Of a DNA stretch of 64,000 nucleotides, positions 15,101 through 27,100 are shown in pieces (position 1 is the stretch's first letter; the number at the start of each line of letters is the position of its first letter). The DNA comes from Druceiella hillmani. Lineage: Eukaryota; Arthropoda; Insecta; Lepidoptera; Hepialidae. Made by a program: the position numbers and the translations under genes. Below the pieces are notes generated by a model. The model made no database searches. It had not been told where the DNA came from and worked only from the letters and a program-made list of their open reading frames with translations. Where the stretch lies: contig JAYKKI010000095.1 of the NCBI GenBank assembly GCA_039881145.1, positions 2,551,001 to 2,615,000 on the forward strand, read 5' to 3'.

Positions 15101-18100
15101 TGAACAGTAAACTTATGTTGCAATAAGATTTTTCATATTGATTATTGTATGCTCAACGAATGTCTTTGTGCTTAAAGAATTTTCTTTGTTGGTAATCCAT
15201 CACTTGTATATATCACAGGAGTGATTAAGAAGGATAAAATCAAAAGAACTGTAGTTTGGTGTTGACTCAGTTACATTTTCCAATCAACATTTTTTTAACG
15301 CAGCCGAAAATTTATTTATTTACAAACACTACTGCTAAAGTTCGGAAGCAAGCGGGATTTGTTGAATAAGTATTAAAAGAAATATAACAGTTTAGACAAT
15401 AAGCTATTATTTTTAATAATGTTTGAATTCATTTCATTTACACTTTGTGTAAATAAAATTCTTGTCTCCTCGAAGTGGCTGCCTTTAATTTTTATTAATG
15501 CTATGCAAATTTAAATTACTTAAAATATTTCTTAGCTATGTAATGTTGCCAGAGTTTCTGAGAACTTGTTGGAGCAGGGCTTTTGACTTACCTGTTAAGT
15601 TCATCCCGTGCCAGTCTATGGGAGATAAATTGAAATGGAGACAATCATTTATGAATTTTATGACTAATTCTGCGTTTTTCTCGTTAATAAATTATAAAAG
15701 AGGTTTGCTTTGGGTCATTATGTTATTGGAAAACAAAGTCACACTTAATAATTTCCAAGCCAGATGGAGTAGCCGATTCTTGCAATATTCTAAGATCTTT
15801 CATTATTAAATGTACCTGTTGTTTTTACCAATTTCCCGGGCTTTTCATAGCCTACCTCAAACCAGAAACTACATCAGACCAAACATTTCCTCCACCGTGT
15901 TTAACAGTGGGCACTGTACAAGCTTTCAATGGCCTTTCTTCCCTTAATTCCTGCCTGTTTCCCGATGTTGAGCAAGGGTGTAAAGCACTCCTTTATGGAG
16001 ACACCGAGCTTTTCAGCAATTGGTCTTTCAATTTAATCTTTGCTATGAAGAGCTCTGGGCATTTCGACATTATTTTGGTTTCATTTAGACTTTATTCCCG
16101 AATGTTGAAAGACGCTTTAACGGGTACGGAATACATTTTTCATCTGCAGATAATAAAGAGCAATTGATAAGATTGCAAAAACCACAACCAAGGCATAGAA
16201 GAATTTGTTTGGGCCTTTTTTCTATTATACAACAAACAATGAGCAGAAGAGTCATAAATTATAACTTGCTGAGACAAAGGAGTTCCAAGAAATAAAATTT
16301 AAAAACAAAATATACTTGTCCTGTATATTCCTTTAAACACACAAGTATCAATTGGATAACGTCTTAGTAATTAGTAGTAACGTTTACTGAGTAAATAACC
16401 TATACTTCGTTCCATTTCAAGAGAATGTTTGTGAATAATGGAAAATGACAGTACAGGTATTGTTAACATTTTTCTTGTGAATATAAGTTAGTAGTATAAT
16501 ATAAATTTATTCAATTTTAAATTTCAAACTGTTCTTAAAAGTCATTGTTTTGTTTGAATGCTATGTGGTTGGAAAAGTATCCTTGTAGTGTCGGCCATAG
16601 GCTTATTATATTGTTTGTTAATCTCAATGAGTTAACATCTTTCACATGAAGCAAAACTAATCAAGTCAACAATACAACGAATACAATATTTCAATTTATC
16701 ATATTTGTAAATAAACAGAATTTATTTTTATTTAAGATTTGATTTCGTTTTAAGGTCCACTCTAAATAACTTTTTTCAAATTTTATCCTTATATTAATAT
16801 TACAAATCACTTTCATACAATTAAATGTATAGTGTAAAATATTGGTTTATATAATAACGTTTTTACAATTAGGTAATAATAAAGATGTGCGCGCCAGTAC
16901 AAAATTACTGCGCGAGCGTGCTTTCGAGACAGTTATTCAATCGACGTGATTGGTTAGAAAGAGAAATAGCTATGTTTAATGATGTATGGCATCAACTCAC
17001 TCGATAGGCGCGATTGCCCACAATGATTGAGACCTATATGTAGTAATAGTAAATATTCTTTATCTGCACGCTGCAGACAACTCTACATTAATACACACAA
17101 CACACATGGATACGAATAGGCAAATACGTATGTAATAGTGTAGGCAATTAAATCTGTTCGCTATTATGGAGTGTCGGGGGGTGAGACCTTACAGTGTGTT
17201 TAAAATATTTATTCTATACTGCAAAGTAATACTAACATTTAAAAATAAAATAATATGTTGTATTCTTACGCTAAATATCTGGTATAAATTTAACTTATTT
17301 GTAATGCCTTGTTTACTCCTTCTTTCCTGTTTAAGTATCGCTCTAGGAAAACAATTGAAAATGACCTATTTCAAATTGAAACTGATTTATTGCAACTATT
17401 TCTATCCAATACAATACAAATCATAAAGTAAATGATGTGTACCACATATAATATATGTGTAAAGACTTCATACATGTCGAAATATTGAATATTTTTGAAA
17501 AGGTTTTATACCTCTGAGTTTTGTGTAATCGGCGCAAGGGTTATCCATTTTTGTTTTTTAAATTTCGCAATTCATATTAAGAAAGTAATGATGTAATATT
17601 AATATTTATAATAACATTGAACGTGAGAATTTAGTGACTATAGTACATTGTTCTATAATGTTATGGATGAAATCTAATGAGTTTTGTAAATAGTCTTCAC
17701 TAATTCACCATATATTTGTGCTTAACCGTCAAATTGGTTTGTTTACAAACATTCTCTTTTGCAATGGAATGAAGTATAGATGGCATTCTTTTATACCAAT
17801 AATCAATAATTTCCGAGATAATCCCATCAAAAGAATTCAGACAGAGATATTTGTGTTTTCAAATCCAAGGAATACTTTAAAATTCATATCGAATGAAATT
17901 CTTTTAGCTAAAATTAATATTCGAAATATCTGTTAATTTTGCTTAGGCTTACCTGCCTACTGTATATTAATCCTATATCAGACAAAAAATGACACACAAT
18001 GGTAATTTTCAGGTATTAATAACAGGGCCATCAGACACACCATATGCCAACGGATGTTTTGAACTGGATGTCTATTTCCCATCAGACTATCCCAGCACAC

Positions 18101-21100
18101 CCATGCTTATCAATCTAGAAACCACAGGGCGACATTCGGTGCGCTTTAATCCCAACCTGTACAACGATGGTAAGGTATGCCTGTCTGTACTCAACACATG
18201 GCATGGGCGGCCTGAGGAGAAGTGGAATGCGCACACATCAAGCTTTTTACAGGTAACATTTTATGTCTATCAAAGAATTCTGGTTATTAAAATTTACTAT
18301 ATAATCAACATAAACAAATGATACTAATGATGTGTTCCAATAAAGAAGTAAAAACAATTGACTTTCTCAAGTAATGAAAATGAGAAAATATGTTACAAGA
18401 TGACAAAGATTTTATTCTGCACTCATTTCAAAACCGCTTTCAAAACATTGCTCCATCCAAATTTAATGTGAACCAGAAAGTCTCAATGGAAATATGTTGG
18501 ATGTGTAGGTTGCTACATAAGTTTTATCGGACACATTTGCTATGTACTTTTCTCAAGGTAGGACACGTCCAAACTAGATAAAACAAGGTATTGTAAAAAT
18601 TCCTCTAGGATGATCGAGCAAATCTCTTCAAATGCCTCAGTTAAGTCTGTATTATATGGGAAATGTCAACCTTTTAGTTGATTTTTGACATATAAGAAAA
18701 GCGGCTAAATACGTACTATATGGACAAGGTCCTCATAACAGCATTTTTGTTTTCTTTTTCCTAATAACAGCATTTTTGTTTTCTTTCCGTCCAGACCTTT
18801 TCCCGGTTTATGTGCCTGCACCTGCCAGTGTATTATCTAGATATGAAGACCAAGTGTTGCAGTATTGAATCTATATATATATTTTCTAATGCTTCCATGA
18901 TTTGACAGAAACAGTTTCATTGTACCAAGCACCTCTGGTAGACTTCTGTCTAGAACAACGATGGCCAAATTTCAGTGTAGTAATAAGAAAATTACTTTGA
19001 ATTAATATAGCTTGACTGATCTTTGTCAAATTTTTGTTAATTTTTCTTTGCGCCATTTCTTTGTCTCTCTCATATTATCACTCATGAAATGTGGTGCCCA
19101 CAAAGAAAAAAGCTTGCATATTTTTAAATGATCGTCTAGGATGTAACAAATTGATGGTGCATTCAATTTGAGTGTCTCCTTGGTTTATTTATATGTCACG
19201 TGCCTATCTTCTTCCAGTAGTTTTGGCACAACTTCCATGTTTTTATCACTAGCTACTTCAAAATATCTACCCTATCAAGAAACGCCTCCAGCTCAATATG
19301 ACCGCGTTGAAACTGAATGTAGTACCTCTCAATCTTTCTTAAGGATAGACAAGCCTTCCCTAATAACATATTCATTTCCTCAAAGCACTCATTTTTTATT
19401 TAAGCCCCCCCTCCTTAAAATTGTAAACTATAATAGCTCTCATTACAATACACATGAATTATTTCACAGATATTTCTAAAAAAATAGCGAATAAAAATGC
19501 AAAAAGCCTCACATGTCTATATAAATACTAGTATTAGTAGAATGAGGTGTACTTTGTACATCTACTCTTAATTCATTTTTATTTTATAAAACTACTGCAT
19601 GCGAAAAAACTTAAAAAAAAATAAGCGAAACCTACGTATAACCACATTGTTAATAACTAAACTGATTTTAAGACCAGAAAATTTCCATATGATATTCAGC
19701 CTGGATGCAGTGCTGTAACAACTCCAACTTATATCCGATACTGCCTCTACTTAATATGCCCCTCTATGATTATTTTTATGCCCCTTAATATCTGCACCCA
19801 TACCACAGTACCGCTCACGCTGCGCATTTATATACAGAAAATGAAAACAATAAGGCCTTGAAAAATTTTACTTCAATCGTCAACAAGCAAACAATTGAGA
19901 AAAGTTTTTTATGCAGTCAGATTATTTTTTATAAAGGCAGATTATTTTTGAGATCCATTTACATAGAATTGAATGACATATTCATTCTGTTTTACTAGAA
20001 ACAAATATATTAAAATACTAGCAATTATAGATACCGTCAGAATCTTAGAAACCCACTAGAGATATTGAAAAATGCATATAAATCATAAAGGAGCAGAGAA
20101 TGTGAAGTGAATGTGTCATTTGCACAAAAACACGAAATAAATGTTCTAGTTAGTTAACAGTTTATTTTTAATAATATTTCAATAATGGCAATATCTTTAG
20201 AAGGCAATGGATATTAATTATATCTAGTAATTGCTCCTAAAGAATTATTATGTACTCTACACCTTATATGTATTCTATACATCGATATAATAATAAGTGA
20301 ACCTAAAGGCGTTCCAAATAAGAAAAAGTATCGTCATAAAAGAATTCCTGAAAACATTTTATATGATCCCTTTTATTATTCTCATGAAGTATCAATGGCA
20401 AATATATATGAATTTTGAATTTACAATGGACCTACACTTCTTCAATATAAAGTTTGTGACTGCTCCACATAAAGTTTTTGACCTTTGCTGAAGGAAAGTT
20501 CTCTAATGGGGAATCACATACCAGAAGACACATAGTGGAACTGTCCCCCGCTAGGTGTACAGATGGCCTGGTAAAAGCCATGGGACATTGGGTACTAGCA
20601 GCACAGGATCAATGGAGGAGGCCTACGTTCAGCACTGGGCATCTTCTGGCTGATGATGATTATGATTTGTGATATATGGAGTTTATTAAGCCAATTTGAC
20701 CCATTTCACATTCATAACCTTAAAAAATTACGGGAATCTTAGGTCACACTTTGTTTTTATCAGCACATATTTGTATTGAACTTGAATATAAAAAGTAATC
20801 TTGATGAAAATATTAATTCTAGAGCTGTCTTCTTTAACAATAGACCCGTTCATTTTTATATTCCATTATGTAAAACACCGTTTTCTCATTAAAAGAACTT
20901 CGAAATCTGTACCTATCAAAGTGCAGCATCTAACTATTTAGTAATGCGATGTTCATAACATTTCTAAAAATCATTACAAAGGAAGGTAGAAGACGAAGCT
21001 ATGACAATATATCAATTAAGTAAACTGGTTTGTAAGCAAGAACCAAAAAGGAATATTGTATTTGCTACCTTTATACTGTGCGCAAGACATTGCCTTAACT

Positions 21101-24100
21101 TAGTAGGTTTTCGTGCTGCTAGATCTTTAAAAGAAGCAAAAACTTTTTTTTTAAGACAGTTCAAACCTATACAATTTTTTTACAATATTTCATTTAAATT
21201 GATACTTCGTCTTGATATCATCCATCATTAGATGCCGAACAAGATAATAGAAAAACTGGAATCTATTATTTTATCAGAAATGTGGAGTACCCTATTAGAT
21301 AGGCCAACAAAATAAGTCACAGAACAAAACTATAACAGTGGATATAGCCATAATATTATTTACTTTTATTAATATATTTGGCGTTAATTTTGTAGAAATT
21401 CATTATTGATGTGATGTAGTATTATTTCTACTTTCTTTTAAGTTCTTTACCACGACCTAGGTTTCGTTGTACTAGAACATCTTCAAGTGGGCTATTAGCA
21501 AAGATTAATATCTTTGTTTCAACGCGGTCATATTGGGTAGTTAATATCTTTGCTAATAGCCCTAATAGCGTAGTTTAATATCTTTGCTAATGAAGATGTC
21601 CGCCCACCTGAAGATGTTGTAACACAACAAAACCTAGGTCGTGGTAAAGAACTTAAAGAAAGTAGAAATAATACTACATCACGTAGTTTCATTTAATCGT
21701 CATTATTTACTTTGCTTGGTGAATTCATTAATAATGTCAGGAATTATTTTAGAAACTTTTCTTCCTATAATTGGTACCATATTTTGTTACATCTAAAACG
21801 ATTATCAGTTTCCTAAAAAGAAAACAGCCAACGCTTCAGTGTTTTATCTTACTTGAAAACTATGAGTTTTAAAGATATTGGTGCAGAAAAACAGAAATAC
21901 AAAATTTGCACTCAATATTTGAAAGGCACTCAGTTCAATAAAAATTCTTCATTTTTATATGTGAAATTGAAAACGCATTTACAAAAGCCAGAAATAGCGC
22001 TTAAAAGATTCTTAAGGATTATGGCATCCAATTGTAATGAAGAACATTCTTTCTCGATAAAACTATAAAATATAATGCTTCAAGAAAGATTAAATAGTTT
22101 ATAGCTGATACATTCAAAGAAAAGTTGTGTCATTATAACTTTTTTGAAATATGTTCATATATTTTCAAAATTTTAAAAATTAAGTATTGCTAAAATGTAT
22201 TTTTTCCCTTTTGCTAACCCAATGTATCCTAGATATTGGTCTCGAAATTTATAGACGTATGTGACATTTCGAACGACAAAAAACTATGTATATATGAATG
22301 ATAAACTGCTTGCAATCTTGTTTAAGCAATATTACATATATAGTTCATTTTACTATGTAGTTGTAATGGCTTAATAATAAAAATATATTATTGAAATAAT
22401 TTTTCGGCAATTTTTAAATTGTGCATTTGTTTCTATAAACTACCCGTAGTAAATCTGTATTGAAGATTACGCTTATTTCATTTGTTTTATGAAACATCCA
22501 ACAGCTCGCTCGGTTTATATACATAGAATTTACACTATTCAAGTGCGCTAAATATTGCAGTATTCACTTCCAGAGTAATTATAATTGTAATGTTACATAT
22601 TTGCAGTGCGAAATAATTTTTCTCTCTCTTCCAACGACTCTGACAATCAATTCCTTAAGAGATGAACACGCGGATGAAGCTACAGCATCCGAATCCTATA
22701 AGCGAAGTGAAAATAAATTAAGAATAGATATTATTGAGACAAGCGATATAGAACATATACACATGTATATAAGCAGGATAGTGTGTTATAAAACGATGAA
22801 GCGTATATAAAAACGTTTTCAACGTCGGAAATCTCAATTTTTTTTATTTAGTAAAATCGACCTAAAATTTTCATAAAAACAACACTTCGCTACGTTTGAT
22901 TAATAATGTTTGGGGCGATTACTCATAACAAACTTCTAAGTTCATCACATAAATGTTTGCTCTGGCAGGATTTGAACCCGCGACCCTCAGCTGTAGGCAA
23001 GAGTCTTACCTCTAAGGTACGTTCAGATGATGAGCGCTCAATGCGCGTTTACAACTACATACAAAAATGTGCATTACCATGTAATAAAATACATGTAGTT
23101 GTAAACGCGCATTGAGTGATTATCATCTGAACATACCCTTGGTTATCAGGTGAGTAATTATTTAGTGAAAGGCAACAGTCAACTCAATAAACCTTGTCAT
23201 GACAGTTAATAGAGTAAACAAAAACAAAAGTCCATATGACAGCAAATTAGGATTCCCTGTACTATGTATACTCGGAACAATGATATTACATATATTATTT
23301 ATATAAACATCCAGACAAACTGTACTGAAAAAGTGTAGATACCGACCTCTTTTTGTTGAAGAGTATGCGAAGTTGGTGGGACATAGAGCCCTGCTGACAA
23401 TAGTGTTGCTGGCGTGCTTGATGTTTTCATAGGTAGCTAAAAATATGTAATACTTATGACCAGTTCGTTTATGAAAAATCCAGGTTTGGTTTATATATTG
23501 TATACCTACCTATGTGTAATATTATTACATTTTAGCAGTAAATTTACCTGTGTAAAATAACTAAGCATTGCTTGCTTTCTTCGTGGCCTTCACCTTGAAC
23601 TCTCGTCTAACACCATTTATATGTTCTATAAATTTTTTTTTATTTTTTAGTTTTTCTTTAGCCGTTTTCCAAATTTGTTTAGTACAGTTACGCTGGCATG
23701 AGAACCTTTATAGTCCAAGAACGGCTGATGATGCAAATCTCCCTCTTTTGAGGACATTACAGTACGAACTGACTTTAACACTGACTACAGCAATGTATGT
23801 GCTTCTGCGTATTACGTGTTTAAAACACTAACGAACTGACAACGAAAACAAATAAAAATGACGTACAATGCAATCGAGGGATACCCCGTAAAACATAAAC
23901 AAAAAGGGTTGCCAACTTGGGAGATTTTAATTCTCTAGTTTTTTATTTAAATAAAAAAATGTTATGTAACAAATTGTTCGAACCCCCTTCCCCCACCCTA
24001 CCCAAATTGCGTTACGTAATACTTGAACGCCCCCTTATCTACAACGAAAGTACAGTCACGAGCTTATTTTATAATTTGAAAAAAAGGCATAATTTGATAA

Positions 24101-27100
24101 AAATAAGATATCTTTTTTTTCTAAGTTATCTTTCAAATGTCATTAGCTAACATTTTATATATGATATGCTATATCTTGTTTATAAGTTCGTGCACAAAAT
24201 TGCTGTAAACATCAAACGCCGAGAATTATTTCATTAACGAGTATATATTACATCAATCATAAAAAATGTTAAAAAAAGGAAGAAATAGTGATGTCCCTCG
24301 CTTTGTGTCGCTCGAAAAGTGCAGCAACTATATGTATATATGTTTCTGTAAATTGGTATGTTTTCACTGCAGTCATTTATTTGAACTTAGTACATCATGA
24401 TGCGTTATAACAATTACATTGGGTAATTTTATGGGTGCCACTAATCTAATCTTGTAATAAATATTATAAACCATCATCATCAATGCCACTACTATAATTC
24501 GACAATTTTATAAAACGAAATTTGTTACTAAATGACAACATTGTCACTCTAGTGTTTACACAGCTGGGTGATGCCAATTTACCTTTATATAAACATACAA
24601 GTGTGTTTACAAAGATGTTAGAAATTATTATAAATGTTATATTATTATTTCTCAGACTCTTGAATAATATTTCTTCATAAGAATCATTGCGTGTATCTTA
24701 ATGTGAATAATTTATCACTTTATTTTCTGAAAATTGCACCACTTTTGTCAGAGTTTGAATTTTGTATCAATTCAACAGAATAAGTTATAAAATTAAAACG
24801 TAATCAATTTCCATTTAGTGACTTCGATTCAACACGTCTCACTTTCTTCACAATGCTTATGAATTTTATTCCAGTATTTGTGTGAATAGTTGACTATAGT
24901 TGTTGGTAATTTTGGAGATACAGTTGTCACAAATTTCTTTTATTTCCTTCTGCATAAATTCACTAATTAGTACCCGGGCCCTAAACAGGTTAAAAATTAA
25001 TTCAATTAGAGATTCCCATACCCAGTGTGTCCTCGGCCTACTTATGAGTTCTACTACCAGGGTTCGTAAACATTTAAGGATTCATTGTATTTCTATTAAA
25101 TTGTTTGCAAATATTAATTTTTCACAATGTAAATGTACTGTTGACTATATCTGTCATAGGCCTTAAAACATGGTGTATGTTCCAAAACTGATCTTGTTAT
25201 CTTTTAGTCAGGTTTAACCAACCCAGTTTTTTCATGATTTTTGGTTCAGTAAAGGAGTGGTTGGAATGCCTTATTTTTAAATTAATTTTAAATATGCCAT
25301 TTAATACTAGGGAAAAAAAATATCTTTTTATTTCACATAACAATCCCTTCTAAATAATACTAACAGGACAAACAAAATGAATAAAAAAAAAATTAGCCAG
25401 TGCAAAATATTGAAATTTATAAGATGTATTACTATTCCTAATTTTAAGTTTCTACATCGCATGACTTCTAAAATATTGGATGTGACATACGGACAGACCC
25501 ACAAGTAATCTTATAAGGATTCAGTTATATGTATTACTATGCCTAATTTCAAGTTTTTATGAGAAATCGAATGTGACAGATGGACAGACACACAAGTGAT
25601 CTTCTGAGGGTTCGGTTTGAGGTACAGAACCCTAATATAATTATGATCAAAACTATTAAAAATCGCCAATTACTGGATTAATAAGAACATTGTTGTAAGG
25701 TACATTGGCGAGATTTATCTTGCTCTCAGTCGTGAGAAACATATTGATTGAAGAGATTGTTTTTGTAGTAAAAAGTTTGATTTAAAATAAATACCGGCTT
25801 CGATCATCAGGTGCTGGTGTCTATCCAGTCGCTAATTCTAGTCCCGGAGCCGTATTTCAACGAGCCCGGCTATGAGCGCAACCGTGGCACACCAACCGGC
25901 TCTCTCTTCTCCACGGAGTACAACAGCAACATCTACCAAGCTTGTGTGCGCTGGGCCATGCTCGAACAACTGCGTGCGCCCACACCCTGCTTTAAGCAGG
26001 TAATGATATGTTCACTTTTATGACTTACGTTTTTGTAATCCCACTAAATCTGTAAATCTAAAACCGTCGCCGTGGTGTGTTGGGTTGATCACAAGGCATA
26101 CGGCCTATGACTCCCGGTTCTCCCGGTTTATGAGACCCGGGTTCGATTTCCTGGCTGCTCTTCGAGCGGGGCTGGACGGGTGTTATGATTGGCTATAAGA
26201 GATTGCTCTCGTAGCAATAAGTCCACCATATGTATCAATTAGATACATTATAGTAGATAATTAAATAATTAAAATATATAAATCTTGTAAATAATACCTC
26301 TTGTTGGATTCTTTTCATCTATTGGATTCTTTTCCAGCAAGGGACCTATCACAAATATAAGCCACATTTAAAGCACCAAATGATCATGTGTATATTTTAC
26401 TATTCTTTATCTGAGACCCAATTATAGATAAAATATTCTTCTGAAAGCCCAAATGTGACTATTGACCCCTGTGCTTATGTTTTAATGCAGTTTGCTACCT
26501 AGGGTTTCACATATATTCTTTAAAATGCTTTATTGATATTTATGTACTAAAAGTGACCCATACCAACTCCACATAGTTTAAATTTTTTTTGAAATGTACT
26601 TTTTCCTTTCATGGACCAAGACCAAGAGTTTCAATTAACGAAACTATAATAATGTAATGCGACATGATGACCTCATGCACATTCTCCATTTACTTGCTTT
26701 TAAAAACCTTTCCATTTCTCTTAAATAATAATACAAATTATAAGGGTCAATAGGTTAATTTTTATCTACAGGAAGCGCTTAAAATAACTGATATCTATTA
26801 TATTAATTTGGCCTAACAATCACCATTTTTGCCCCACGCACTTTTTTAACTTAAAGACAGTTACCGTGATTTATCTATAAAAGATAAATAAATATTGTTA
26901 GTGTATCGTTAATAGTTTTGTCAGCGTTCACCCTGGAAGAGCACAATCAGTGACCTTCTCTGACTACATTGATATTGTTAACTGTATCTCAAATATATAT
27001 TATAACATATATAGTATATAGAATATTACATCTTGGAACTATAGCTATAGGAACATATTGTGAATGTGACAACATTCACAGTCAATTTGATTAATAGTCT

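Larger units (their letters stand above)
21365..21705. mobile_element. Hammerhead-type repeat, inverted pair (copy 1)
   Basis: Two arms of about 110 bp in opposite orientation, each with gtagtattatttctact, tttctttaagttctttacc and the motif cacgacctaggtttcgttgt. The left arm reads toward the minus strand and the right arm toward the plus strand, ending ...tcacgtagtttcatttaat. The same repeat occurs at 46490, 51430 and 54271. The spacer includes a 20-nt stretch shared with the neighbouring mariner relic. No protein is encoded. Confidence 0.75.
18253..25810. other. Largest BIRC6 intron in the window (7.6 kb)
   Basis: It separates the active-site exon from the rest of the UBC domain. It contains a mariner relic (18400-19450), a LINE 3' end (20487-20670), an inverted hammerhead-type repeat (21365-21705), a SINE split by a MITE (22960-23165) and a dispersed repeat (25470-25640). 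Stretches 19500-20450, 21750-22900 and 23200-25450 show nothing I can name. Confidence 0.7.

Noticed and set aside
17718..17936. 72-codon frame just before the UBC exon
   Set aside because: It is intronic, has no homology I know, and the exon acceptor at 18012 is clear.
22966..23013. Possible functional tRNA gene
   Set aside because: Only the 3' half and part of the D-arm region are present, interrupted by a MITE, so it is a SINE remnant.
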